Assembly (NCBI RefSeq): GCF_000814025.1
Contig: NZ_JWLL01000010.1
Span: 62,001-126,000, forward strand
Direction: 5' to 3'
Length of the DNA stretch: 64,000 bases
Source: Tateyamaria sp. ANG-S1
GTDB taxonomy: Bacteria; Pseudomonadota; Alphaproteobacteria; Rhodobacterales; Rhodobacteraceae
Below, piece by piece: positions 28,103 through 36,281 of the stretch. The notes below the pieces were generated by a model. That model did not search any database. It was not told where the DNA came from and worked only from the letters and a program-made list of their open reading frames with translations. Made by a program: the position numbers and the translations under genes. Within the stretch, counting starts at the first letter, position 1, and the number at the start of each line of letters is the position of its first letter.

Positions 28103-29581
28103 TCACTGCTTCTCCGGAATCCGCGCCACCATCCGCAGGGACGTGGTTAGTTCTTCCATCTGAAGCCAGGGACGCAACCAGGCCACGGCGTTGTAGCTGC
28201 CGGGCTTGCCGGGGATCTCCTCGACCGACACACGCGCGTCGCGCAGCGGATAGGCCGCCCGCATTTCGGGGCCCGCATCGTCATTGGCGTTGACGTAGTT
28301 GTTGATCCAGCGGTTCAGCCAGGCTTCGCAATCCTCCGGCTCCATGAAAGACCCGATTTTATCGCGACCGATCACCTTTAGGTAATGCGCAAACCGCGAC
28401 GTCGCCATCATGTACGGCAGACGGGCCGAGATTGCGGCATTCGCGGTCGCCTCGGGTCGATCGTATTTGGCCGCCTTGTGCGTCGTCTGCGCCCCGAAGA
28501 ACACGGCGTAGTCGTGGTTTTTGTAGTAGCACAGCGGCAGGAAGCCCATAGCGCCAAGCTCTGCATCGCGCCGGTCGGTGATCGCAATCTCGGTCGGGCA
28601 CTTGATGTCCGTGTCACCTGCATCGGTTGAGAACAGGTGCATAGGCAGCCCGTCAACCTTGCCGCCATTCTCTGCGCCGCGAATGGCCGTGCACCAACCG
28701 GTCTGATTGAACGCTTCGGTCAGGTTTGCGGCCATCGCATAGGCTGCGTTCATCCAGCAATAGTTGTTGTGTGGGATGCGGTCACCTTCGAACGAAGCGG
28801 CCTCATCATAGCTGAACTCGTCAATCGTGCGCGTCGTTGGGCCGTAGGGCATACGGGCAAGCACGCGGGGCATGGTCAGTGTGGCAAAACGGCTTTCGTC
28901 CGATGCCCGGAAGTTGCGCCATTTCGAGTATTCAGACGCATCGAAGATTTTCGACAGATCGCGTGGCTTCGACAGTTCCGTATAGTCATCGAAACCAAAG
29001 AGCTTCGGTGATGCTGCCGAAATGAACGGTGCAAAGGCCGCGGCAGAGACCTGACTGATGCCTTGCAGGCATTCCAGATCCTCAAAGCTGTTGTCGAACT
29101 CGAAATCTCCGATCATTGCGCCCAGAGGCTCGCCGCCCGGCGTGCCGAATTCGTCTTCATAGATAGATTTGAACAGCCGCGACTGGTCAAATTCCACGGC
29201 CTTGGCCAGATCACGTCCGATTTCGGATTTCGATGCGTTCAGTACGCGGATTTTCAGGTTCGCTGAGGTGTTCGAGTTCTGCACCAGATGCCACAGACCG
29301 CGCCACGACCCTTCCAGCTTGGAAAACTCCGGGCTTTGCATGATCGCTGCCAACTGGACGGATATTTGTTCGTCCAGCGCCTCAATCGCCTTGGTCAGTG
29401 TGATGGTCAGATTGCGATTGTAGCTGACGGTGCCATCGAGCGCGGCGTCGGTCAGTGTCTTGAGCAGTTCCTTGGTGCGGTCCGGTTCGGTCTGCCGGGT
29501 TGCGCCAATGACACTGTCCAGAAGTGACTGTTCATTGACGGCCTGGGCTGCGCCCGCCTCGGTTTGAAATTCGGTACCCAT
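28103..29581 (-). CDS. tssC: Type VI secretion contractile sheath large subunit TssC (VipB)
   Basis: 492 residues from the ATG at 29581, which has GGAG 11 nt upstream; a GTG at 29587 would add two residues. Canonical TssC blocks are present: LEGSWRGLWHLVQNSNTSANLKIRVLNASKSEI, AVEFDQSRLFKSIYEDEFGTPGGEPLGAMIGDFEF, SRFAHYLKVIGRDKIGSFM and the C-terminal WLRPWLQMEELTTSLRMVARIP. It forms the contractile sheath with TssB, which is encoded 2 bp upstream. Translation is probably coupled to tssB. Confidence 0.96.
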   Translation of the reverse strand: MGTEFQTEAGAAQAVNEQSLLDSVIGATRQTEPDRTKELLKTLTDAALDGTVSYNRNLTITLTKAIEALDEQISVQLAAIMQSPEFSKLEGSWRGLWHLVQNSNTSANLKIRVLNASKSEIGRDLAKAVEFDQSRLFKSIYEDEFGTPGGEPLGAMIGDFEFDNSFEDLECLQGISQVSAAAFAPFISAASPKLFGFDDYTELSKPRDLSKIFDASEYSKWRNFRASDESRFATLTMPRVLARMPYGPTTRTIDEFSYDEAASFEGDRIPHNNYCWMNAAYAMAANLTEAFNQTGWCTAIRGAENGGKVDGLPMHLFSTDAGDTDIKCPTEIAITDRRDAELGAMGFLPLCYYKNHDYAVFFGAQTTHKAAKYDRPEATANAAISARLPYMMATSRFAHYLKVIGRDKIGSFMEPEDCEAWLNRWINNYVNANDDAGPEMRAAYPLRDARVSVEEIPGKPGSYNAVAWLRPWLQMEELTTSLRMVARIPEKQ

Positions 29582-29583
29582 TC

Positions 29584-30099
29584 TCACTTGTCTCCTTGAT
29601 CACCGGTTTGCGCTTCGAGCTGATCAACAACGTCCTTGATCGCGGTATCGTCCTGCAGAAGTTTCTCCAGCAGCGTCTCAAGCTCTTCAGAGCGGTCGGC
29701 CTTGGACAGCAGGTCACGCAGCTGATTGCGGCTTTCCAACAGCTTGTTCAGCGCAGGCACCTGGCTGACGACCTGCGCCGGCTCAAAATCCTCAAGACGG
29801 GAAAAGGACAGTTGAACCTTCATTTCCTCGTCCGCATCGCTAAGCGTGTTTTCGACGCGGAAATTCAGCCCGGGTGTCATCTTCGCCATCACGTCGTCGA
29901 AGTTGTCTTTGTCGATTTGGACAAACTTACGCTCGCCGAAGGGTTTCAGCTTTTCGGTGGGATCGCCTGAAAAGTCGCCAAGGACGCCGACCACAAAGGG
30001 CAGCTCCTTTTCGACCATCGTGCCTTCTGTTTCGACTTCATATTTGATGTGCACGCGCGGTTTGCGCACGTTGTCGAGTTTGTCGTGAATACTTGCCAT
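29584..30099 (-). CDS. tssB: Type VI secretion contractile sheath small subunit TssB (VipA)
   Basis: 171 residues. The N-terminus [45 protein letters not shown] is the standard TssB opening, and the [24 protein letters not shown] segment follows. The C-terminal helix ([21 protein letters not shown]) is the part that pairs with TssC and contacts ClpV/TagJ in characterised systems. A perfect AAGGAGG lies 6 nt before the ATG (minus strand, near 30106-30112), the best ribosome site in the cluster and fitting for an abundant structural protein. A 114-bp gap separates it from tssA. Confidence 0.96.
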   Translation of the reverse strand: MASIHDKLDNVRKPRVHIKYEVETEGTMVEKELPFVVGVLGDFSGDPTEKLKPFGERKFVQIDKDNFDDVMAKMTPGLNFRVENTLSDADEEMKVQLSFSRLEDFEPAQVVSQVPALNKLLESRNQLRDLLSKADRSEELETLLEKLLQDDTAIKDVVDQLEAQTGDQGDK

Positions 30100-30213
30100 G
30101 GGTGGCCTCCTTAAAATTCGGTGAAGTTTCGAGGTGGGTTTGCACCTGCAATTGAAATGCGTTTCGCGGATTCAGTGTGCGCGTGCGGCAGGATCGCAGC
30201 GTTTTGTGTTAGG

Positions 30214-31257
30214 TCACTCTCCGTTCTGGTTCTTGTCTGGTTGGCGCCCGATGCCTGCGGTGGTCATCACGGCGGTGCGGGCGTGTTCGTCCGGGATCAG
30301 TTCGGCCAGCAGGGTCGCAAAATCCATGCGCCCGCGGCGGACCAGCGTCTCAAGCGCATCGGCGATGGGTGAATGCGGTTCGGCACACCGGAAGTAAGCG
30401 GCAATGCGCAGCATCTGGTCAAAGGCGTCCTCGCGCGACGAAATTGTGCCGGATGAGGGTGTGGTTGCGGGCGGCCCGTCTGACATTGCAACCGTATCGC
30501 CGTTCGGGGCCTCATTTTCAGATACATCTATATCAAGGCTATCTGCGGCCAGACTGCGAATGGTCCGCGCGGCCTCATCCAACGCGTCTGCAATTTTGTT
30601 GAACGGTGGGGCTTCGGGACCGAGAAGATCACCAAGAAGGTTGTCGCAGCGTTCCAGTTCAGAGCTTGCATATTGTATAGCGTGAAGTTGGGCGCTGACG
30701 GCTGCCTGCCCGGATTGGGCCAGCGCGTTGGATACTGCTGCACTGCCGCCGCCATCGGTCACATTCCAAAGCCCATGCTCGCCGTAATTGCCATCCGGTG
30801 ACAAGGGGACGAGGCGCAGGGGTGCGATCAGCGTGCCTTCCCGCCCGACGCCGTTCAACGCGCCGATGATGTCAAATGGACGGTCGAGGGCATCTTCCGG
30901 TTGCGGGTGCAGATTCGTTCCGTGCGCCGCGATCATGTCAGCGAGTCGCACAAGCGATTCGCCCAAACCCGTGAACCCATCAAGTCTGGTGCGCGCCTCA
31001 ATCAGCCACACCGCGACTTCTATATCCAACCCGATTTCGTCGAGCAGATACGCCGCTGTATCGGCGACATGTCGCCAATCCGGCGCAATCTTGAGTACAC
31101 GCTCTGCGGGTTCCGCCCCCTCCTGTCGGCGTTCTTCCGCTCGCGCTGCTGACCGGGCATCACGCAAGCGGCGATAATCCGCTAGCGCTGTGCTGGATTC
31201 CCGCGGGTTCTCGCCAACCGAGAGGGCTGTTTGGGGAAGCCTGCTGTCGTCTGGCAC
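30214..31257 (-). CDS. tssA: Type VI secretion TssA (ImpA N-terminal domain)
   Basis: 347 residues from a GTG at 31257 with AGGAG about 9 nt upstream. The ImpA_N domain spans about residues 10-140, with DWRHVADTAAYLLDEIGLDIEVAVWLIEARTRLDGFTGLGESLVRLADMI and LHPQPEDALDRPFDIIGALNG. The C-terminal part (SREDAFDQMLRIAAYFRCAEPHSPIADALETLVRRGRMDFATLLAELIPDEHAR) matches the short TssA class that caps or primes sheath assembly. It is the first gene of the leftward type VI operon and is divergent from clpV across a 300-bp control region. Confidence 0.92.
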   Translation of the reverse strand: MPDDSRLPQTALSVGENPRESSTALADYRRLRDARSAARAEERRQEGAEPAERVLKIAPDWRHVADTAAYLLDEIGLDIEVAVWLIEARTRLDGFTGLGESLVRLADMIAAHGTNLHPQPEDALDRPFDIIGALNGVGREGTLIAPLRLVPLSPDGNYGEHGLWNVTDGGGSAAVSNALAQSGQAAVSAQLHAIQYASSELERCDNLLGDLLGPEAPPFNKIADALDEAARTIRSLAADSLDIDVSENEAPNGDTVAMSDGPPATTPSSGTISSREDAFDQMLRIAAYFRCAEPHSPIADALETLVRRGRMDFATLLAELIPDEHARTAVMTTAGIGRQPDKNQNGE

Positions 31258-31557
31258 CGTTTTACTCTCCTACCGTAAATCATGTTTTTTCAATAAAAAC
31301 CGAGACTTAATGAAATTCACATCTCGATTCGTACAAAACCGTACCCGAGCAATTCCGGAATTCCGAATGGATAATTTGCTTGAAGAAAGTTCAACTGACT
31401 GAGACCTTCACTGGTAACGAAGGCGTGTGATCGTCAGCAAACCTTGAAGCGAATTCAGCGTGTTTCAGGGCGCTTGTATTACAACCTTTGAATGTATTTT
31501 AATGCGTAAATTCTTGCGCTGTAACGACGAGCAAATCGTTTTGATTGATGTGTAACT
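31258..31557 (+). promoter_or_regulatory. Divergent type VI promoter/control region between tssA and clpV
   Basis: These 300 bases lie between the divergent tssA and clpV starts and are visibly more AT-rich than their neighbours, with runs such as TTTTTT near 31285-31290. I see no real gene; the open frames crossing it lack family features. It contains a perfect 12-bp palindrome, AATTCCGGAATT (31351-31362), roughly in the middle. I could not identify a convincing sigma-54 -24/-12 element or clear -35/-10 boxes. Promoter function is inferred from the divergent gene arrangement. Confidence 0.6.
31351..31362. repeat. Perfect 12-bp palindrome in the type VI divergent control region
   Basis: AATTCCGGAATT reads the same on both strands. 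It lies about 94 bp from the tssA start and 196 bp from the clpV start, so it could be an operator acting on either operon. No known regulator consensus was recognised. Confidence 0.4.
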
Positions 31558-34140
31558 ATGTCCCAAATTGATCTGCATGTTTTGATTTCCCGGCTGGCGC
31601 CAGATGTCTCAGCCACCCTCGAAGAAGCCGCCGGAATTGCGGTGCGCCATGGGCATGGAACGATTGAGCCAGAGCACTGGATCGTCGCCATGTCCGCGTC
31701 AAAGCCTGCCGCCGAGGCCATCGAAGCGGCTGGCGTCAATCCTGACGAAGTGCGGTCCCAGGCCCAGCTTGCGGTGGATGGTTTGGCGCGTGGAGCGGCC
31801 GCGACCCCCACAATGGCGCCAGCGGTTGTCGATCTGGCACGCGAAAGCTGGACGGCTGCCAGCTTGCGGTTCGCGCAAAGATCAATCACCGCAGAGACAC
31901 TGTTGTACGTCCTGACCAGCGACACCGCCCTAAGCGCCAACTTGCGACGCGCGGCACCCGCATTGCTAAAGCTGGACAAGGCCGTCCTGCAGGACCGGAT
32001 CAAAGCCTCTGCAGACACACATTCGCCGGACGATCCCTCGCCCGCTGTTGGCGGCGAGGATTTCCTGGCGCTCTACACCCACGACCTGACAGCGCAAGCC
32101 CGCGATGGAAAGATCGACCGTATCGTGGGTCGCGATGCCGAATTGCGCCAAATGGTCGACATCCTGCTGCGCCGCCGCCAAAACAACCCGATCCTGCTGG
32201 GCGAAGCGGGTGTCGGCAAAACCGCCGTTGTCGAAGCCTTCGCCATCATGATCGCTGATGGGACAGCACCAGGGCCGCTGAAGGACGTCACGCTCTATAC
32301 GCTTGATTTGAACCTGCTTCAGGCGGGCGCTGGCGTGAAGGGCGAATTTGAACGGCGTCTGACCGGTATTCTTGACCAAGTCAAAGCGGCTACAGGCCCT
32401 GTCATCCTGTTCATCGATGAGGCACATGGCCTTATTGGCGCTGGTGGTCAGGCGGGCCAAGGTGATGCTGCCAATATCCTCAAGCCTGCCCTTGCGCGAG
32501 GCGAGTTGCGTACCATCGCAGCGACCACTTGGAGCGAGTATAAAAAGTATTTTGAAAAGGATGCGGCCCTCACACGTCGCTTCCAACCGGTCAAAGTCGA
32601 TGAGCCTGACATCGAGACAGCCATTCGCATGATGCGCGCCGTTGCGAGCAAGTTCGAAGCGCATCATGGGGTGCCCATCCGGGAAAACGCATTGCGTGCC
32701 GCCGTGGAATTATCGGCCCGCTATCTGCCCGAGCGCCAACTGCCGGACAAGGCCGTCAGCGTCATTGACACCGCGGCCGCAGCCGTCCGTCTGTCGCGCG
32801 AAGTCGATCCCGAAGCGCTTGAACGCCACAGGACCGAGGCCAGGCATTTGTCGGCCGAGATCGCGCGGCTCGAAAGCGAGCCCACGCTGTCCGGCGCGAA
32901 GGAAAGCGACCTCAAATCACTGCGCACCGCACGCAGTGCTGAGGAAAGTGCCGCCGATGCGGTCGCGGGACAGCTCAGCACACAACGCGCGCTGGCGCAA
33001 ACAGCGGATGAGATCGCCACGGCAGACCAAGCGGACCTGCCCAAGCTCGCAGAAGCCGAACGCGCGCTGGCCAAGGCTGCGGGGGAAGCGCCGCTGGTGC
33101 ATCGCGTCGTTGATGCAGATGCCGTTGCACAAGTGATCGGGCGCTGGACCGGTGTTCCAACCGGTCGCCTGATGCGGAGCCAGATCGACGCTGTCGAAAC
33201 GCTGGATCAGCGCCTCAAGGCGCGCGTGCTGGGTCAGGACGCAGCCCTCAACGCGCTGTGCGAAGCAATGCGCGTTGCGCGCGCGGGATTGGGCGAGGTG
33301 CGCAGACCGCAAGGCGTGTTTCTGCTGGCCGGTATGTCAGGCGTCGGAAAGACGGAAACGGCGCTGGCACTTGCGGATGAGCTTTATGGCGGCCAGCAAG
33401 CGTTGAGCGTCATCAACATGTCGGAATTCAAGGAAGAGCATAAAGTATCGCTGCTCATGGGATCGCCCCCCGGCTATGTTGGCTACGGCGAGGGCGGCGT
33501 GCTGACCGAAGCGGTACGGCGCAGGCCCTATGGCGTTCTATTGCTTGACGAAATCGATAAGGCGCACCCGTCGGTGCAGGACATTTTCTATCAGGTCTTT
33601 GACAAGGGTATGCTGCGCGACGGTGAGGGTCGCGATGTGGATTTCCGCAACACGACGATCCTGATGACCGCCAACACCGGCACGGAAACGCTGGCCACAT
33701 TGGCAGAGGACCCCGATGCCATGCCTGCGCCCGAGACGCTGCCCGATCTGATCCGGCCGGAGCTTTTGGCGCATTTCAAACCCGCCTTCCTCGGTCGGCT
33801 CACGGTGGTGCCATACCAACCGCTCGATACAGAAACCCTGAACGGCATTGTTGATCTGCAGATCGCCGGCATCGCGGAGCGGTTGGCTGGAAGTTACGAT
33901 GCACAACTCAAGATCACCGATGCCGCCCGCGATGCGCTCGGCGCCCGCGCGAAATCAAGCGAAACCGGCGCTCGGGCAATCGAGGCGATGCTGTCACAAA
34001 AGGTCCTGCCCAAGCTGGCTGACCTTTTCCTGGATTCGGTCACCCGCGGACTTGTGCCGCGGGTGGTCGAACTAGACGTCGATGAGAGTGGCGAAATTTC
34101 TGTCGCCGCAATCGGAAAAAGGAGACGTCTGGCAAGCTAG
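31558..34140 (+). CDS. clpV: Type VI secretion AAA+ ATPase ClpV (TssH)
   Basis: 860 residues. The N-terminal Clp-N domain covers about residues 1-150 (LEEAAGIAVRHGHGTIEPEHWIVAM). The first AAA+ module has Walker A GEAGVGKT near 215 and Walker B VILFIDEAHGLIG. A coiled-coil middle region (about 415-510, EIARLESEPTLSGAKESDLKSLRTA) follows. The second AAA+ module has Walker A GMSGVGKT near 593 and LLLDEIDKAHPSVQDIF. ClpV disassembles contracted TssB/TssC sheaths. The Clp-N domain and shortened middle region fit ClpV rather than ClpB. It is the first gene of the rightward type VI arm and is followed 70 bp later by hcp. Confidence 0.95.
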   Translation: MSQIDLHVLISRLAPDVSATLEEAAGIAVRHGHGTIEPEHWIVAMSASKPAAEAIEAAGVNPDEVRSQAQLAVDGLARGAAATPTMAPAVVDLARESWTAASLRFAQRSITAETLLYVLTSDTALSANLRRAAPALLKLDKAVLQDRIKASADTHSPDDPSPAVGGEDFLALYTHDLTAQARDGKIDRIVGRDAELRQMVDILLRRRQNNPILLGEAGVGKTAVVEAFAIMIADGTAPGPLKDVTLYTLDLNLLQAGAGVKGEFERRLTGILDQVKAATGPVILFIDEAHGLIGAGGQAGQGDAANILKPALARGELRTIAATTWSEYKKYFEKDAALTRRFQPVKVDEPDIETAIRMMRAVASKFEAHHGVPIRENALRAAVELSARYLPERQLPDKAVSVIDTAAAAVRLSREVDPEALERHRTEARHLSAEIARLESEPTLSGAKESDLKSLRTARSAEESAADAVAGQLSTQRALAQTADEIATADQADLPKLAEAERALAKAAGEAPLVHRVVDADAVAQVIGRWTGVPTGRLMRSQIDAVETLDQRLKARVLGQDAALNALCEAMRVARAGLGEVRRPQGVFLLAGMSGVGKTETALALADELYGGQQALSVINMSEFKEEHKVSLLMGSPPGYVGYGEGGVLTEAVRRRPYGVLLLDEIDKAHPSVQDIFYQVFDKGMLRDGEGRDVDFRNTTILMTANTGTETLATLAEDPDAMPAPETLPDLIRPELLAHFKPAFLGRLTVVPYQPLDTETLNGIVDLQIAGIAERLAGSYDAQLKITDAARDALGARAKSSETGARAIEAMLSQKVLPKLADLFLDSVTRGLVPRVVELDVDESGEISVAAIGKRRRLAS

Positions 34141-34210
34141 CCGCCGCTGTGCTTGCCGAATTCGATACCACTACAGACTGCAACCCAATTGACTCAAGGA
34201 GCAATACAAT

Positions 34211-34687
34211 ATGCCAATCTACATGCAACTCGACGGTGTGCCTGGTGACGCGACGCACGAGACCCACCGTGAGTGGATGGACATCGAAACACTGCACTGG
34301 AACGTGGCACGCAACATGAACACGCAGGCCGGTTCCACCGCGAACCGCGAGGCGTCCGAGCCAACGGTCAGTGAAGTGGTTCTGACCAAAGTGACCGACA
34401 GCTCCTCGACCAAACTGTTTGCCGAGGCCTGCACCGGTCGGACAGGCAAGCTGTGCACGATCCATCTGGTGACCACCGGCAACCCCGGCGACACCTATGT
34501 CGAGTACAAGCTGACCAACACGCTGGTGTCGAACTACTCGGTCGATACGTCGGGCGACCGCCCGGTTGAGACCATTCGTCTGAACTTCACCAAGATGGAA
34601 GTGAAGTACATCCCGCATGACGAAAACCACAGCCCGCAGTCGCCGATGATCGCGTCCTACGATCTGACAACGACCAGAGCTGCGTAA
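34211..34687 (+). CDS. hcp: Type VI secretion tube protein Hcp (TssD)
   Basis: 158 residues. The N-terminus MPIYMQLDGVPGDATHETHREWMDIETLHWNVARNM is typical of Hcp, which forms the hexameric inner tube. Later blocks (VVLTKVTDSSSTKLFAEACTGRTGK and VEYKLTNTLVSNYSV ... IRLNFTKMEVKY) are also standard. An AAGGAGC ribosome site lies about 8 nt before the ATG. It is followed by a hairpin (34696-34734), so hcp may be transcribed at higher level than the next gene. No C-terminal effector extension is present. Confidence 0.96.
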   Translation: MPIYMQLDGVPGDATHETHREWMDIETLHWNVARNMNTQAGSTANREASEPTVSEVVLTKVTDSSSTKLFAEACTGRTGKLCTIHLVTTGNPGDTYVEYKLTNTLVSNYSVDTSGDRPVETIRLNFTKMEVKYIPHDENHSPQSPMIASYDLTTTRAA

Positions 34688-34695
34688 GCGCATTC

Positions 34696-34734
34696 GGCCG
34701 ATCCCCGCCTCCGCAGGGGTCGGCCCACCTTTTC
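34696..34734 (+). terminator. Hairpin after hcp (terminator or attenuator)
   Basis: A GC-rich stem pairs GGCCGATCCCC (34696-34706, one bulged T) with GGGGTCGGCC (34716-34725), and TTTT at 34730-34733 follows shortly after. It starts 9 bp after the hcp stop. It may terminate most hcp transcripts or protect their 3' end while allowing some readthrough to the 34778 gene. Confidence 0.6.
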
Positions 34735-34777
34735 TGCCCAAACTCCATTTTGTCAGCGAAAAGAGGGACGCCCTACC

Positions 34778-35941
34778 ATGGCCACCGATGCAAAGACGAG
34801 GCTTGAAGCGCACGCGCGACGGCTCGGTTCGATCAAGTCAGACTACTACGGACATGTGTTTCAAGGCGTTGCCGGCGCTTATTCAGATGCGTTTAATGCA
34901 TTCAACAAAAAGCTGGATGAACAAAAGACCGCCGACGATCTGAAGATGGAACTGGCGATGACCGTGCTGATTGTGGCCGCCGTCGCCGCCGCGCCCATCG
35001 CTGCGGGCAGCGCCGTCACAGCACTTGCAGGAACCGCCGTTGGTAGGACCATGGCAACCTATTCAGCACGTGTTGCCTCATCGGGTGTTGCCACGTCGAA
35101 GGCCGTGCAATGGGCCGTCTCGCAAGGGGGGGCCCTGCACTCTGCAACCACCCAGCTGTCCAATCGCACCGTGGTGAAAGCCATCTGGGCGCCTGTGCGG
35201 TCCGAGGTCGCCAGTTACGTGCGCAAGCAAAGCGCAAAGCAAGCGACACGGATGACCACGGATGTACCCGGGCTTGAGATTGAAACAGGCAACCCCAGCT
35301 CCCTGCTGCGGGCGATGACGGCATATGTAAAAGATTCCTACGCCTATCTTGAAACGCAGATTGAGGCAGCGATTGCCAGCGATGGGCACAAAGATATTCT
35401 CGAAGCATTTGCCGACGATCTGGACAAGCACCCGTTCCTCAAACGCCCGCCGACCATCGACGAAGCAACGCTGGCAACGATGCGCCGCCGCTTTGAGTTG
35501 GCGTTGTTTCTCGACTACCTGATGCAATTTGATCGTTTGGAAGTCACGACATTCAGCCACCATACCCGGAAGGATGCGATCCCTGTCTACACGACGACAT
35601 CCTCCGCAATTCCAGCGCTGCCGGGGTCGCCCGACTACCCGCGCAATGTCTCCAAGCAGTATTCGCAGGAAGGCCAGCGTGTTGTTCACCGTGATCCAGG
35701 CAACAAGGTCGAGGATCGTATAAACGAGTTGATGGCCGCTGAACTGGACGCGAGCAACACGCTTGTGCAACTCAAGGATCTGCCGCGTACGCTGATCCGG
35801 GACCGGTCCATCTTTGAAACCGGCCCCTTCGGCCCAGACGTGGATGCAAAGGCCATGCGCGACAGTGCGAAAGTGCTGCGTGCCCTGAACGACGCATCAC
35901 CGCTGGTCAAACTGATCCCCGCACAGATGGCGGCGGGGTAG
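34778..35941 (+). CDS. Unrecognised protein encoded after hcp; candidate type VI effector or accessory protein
   Basis: 387 residues; I recognise no family. The N-terminal ~55 residues are amphipathic and polar (MATDAKTRLEAHARRLGSIKSDYYGHVFQGVAG). Residues ~57-89 form an Ala/Gly/Val-rich hydrophobic stretch (MTVLIVAAVAAAPIAAGSAVTALAGTAVG) with glycine-zipper-like spacing. The remaining ~290 residues are soluble-looking and mostly helical, with Arg/Lys-rich parts. There is no signal peptide, Rhs repeat, PAAR, MIX motif or peptidase motif. It sits 90 bp after hcp on the same strand behind a hairpin, and no small gene follows that could encode an immunity protein. The hydrophobic segment with no Sec signal suggests a membrane-active cargo loaded through Hcp, but this is inference; a structural or adaptor role is possible. 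Confidence 0.55.
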   Translation: MATDAKTRLEAHARRLGSIKSDYYGHVFQGVAGAYSDAFNAFNKKLDEQKTADDLKMELAMTVLIVAAVAAAPIAAGSAVTALAGTAVGRTMATYSARVASSGVATSKAVQWAVSQGGALHSATTQLSNRTVVKAIWAPVRSEVASYVRKQSAKQATRMTTDVPGLEIETGNPSSLLRAMTAYVKDSYAYLETQIEAAIASDGHKDILEAFADDLDKHPFLKRPPTIDEATLATMRRRFELALFLDYLMQFDRLEVTTFSHHTRKDAIPVYTTTSSAIPALPGSPDYPRNVSKQYSQEGQRVVHRDPGNKVEDRINELMAAELDASNTLVQLKDLPRTLIRDRSIFETGPFGPDVDAKAMRDSAKVLRALNDASPLVKLIPAQMAAG

Positions 35942-35975
35942 CAGACACCAGAGAGGTGCGCCTTAAGAGACGAAC

Positions 35976-36032
35976 GCCAGCATCGACATATGTCGTGCCG
36001 AACTGGACCTCGATTGGAAGATCGATGCTGGC
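35976..36032. repeat. Inverted repeat with nested palindrome downstream of the candidate effector gene
   Basis: GCCAGCATCGA (35976-35986) and TCGATGCTGGC (36022-36032) are perfect 11-bp inverted copies 35 bp apart. A further palindrome, CGACATATGTCG (35984-35995), overlaps the left arm. There is no T-run on either side, so a Rho-independent terminator is doubtful. It could be a cruciform, an mRNA end structure or a protein site. Confidence 0.4.
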
Positions 36033-36099
36033 CCACCGACCTCACCTACGCGCGTTGATCAGCGACTCTTTGACGGCCAACTCGTAACAACCGTACAGG

Positions 36100-36119
36100 C
36101 ATTTTCACCCGTGAAAATG
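36100..36119. promoter_or_regulatory. Possible operator upstream of the rhodanese/persulfide-dioxygenase pair
   Basis: CATTTTCAC (36100-36108) and GTGAAAATG (36111-36119) are perfect 9-bp inverted repeats separated by CC. The element lies 162 bp before the rhodanese start. Its size suits a dimeric winged-helix regulator. Sulfide/persulfide-responsive ArsR-type repressors control such gene pairs in related bacteria, but I could not match a known consensus. Confidence 0.45.
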
Positions 36120-36281
36120 TCAGAAACGGGTACAAATCTAGGTCCGTGCAAAGGCAACAACCGTCACCCGCAGCGCCTTGGCCCATAATCAGTGGGTTTT
36201 AAGCACAGCTCGCACGGGCACAGAAACCTTGCCGAGAGCGTCATCCGCTGGCACAGTTTTGCCCGCAATACGGAGACGCAC

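Larger units (their letters stand above)
35942..36281. other. Gene-free intergenic region with two inverted repeats
   Basis: No supportable gene was seen in these 340 bases between the candidate type VI effector gene and the rhodanese gene. The left part holds an 11-bp inverted repeat with a nested palindrome (35976-36032). The middle holds a 20-bp near-contiguous inverted repeat (36100-36119) that may be an operator. The right end carries the ribosome site of the rhodanese gene (GGAG near 36271-36274). Confidence 0.7.

Noticed and set aside
31190-31402. 70-codon open frame in the tssA-clpV control region
   Set aside because: Partly overlaps tssA in antisense, has no ribosome site or homology and lies in AT-rich regulatory DNA.
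31258-31557. Sigma-54 promoter for the type VI genes
   Set aside because: No convincing GG-N10-GC element with the surrounding consensus was seen on either strand.
35942-36281. Possible immunity gene after the candidate type VI effector
   Set aside because: No start-to-stop frame with a ribosome site and protein-like composition was found in these bases.
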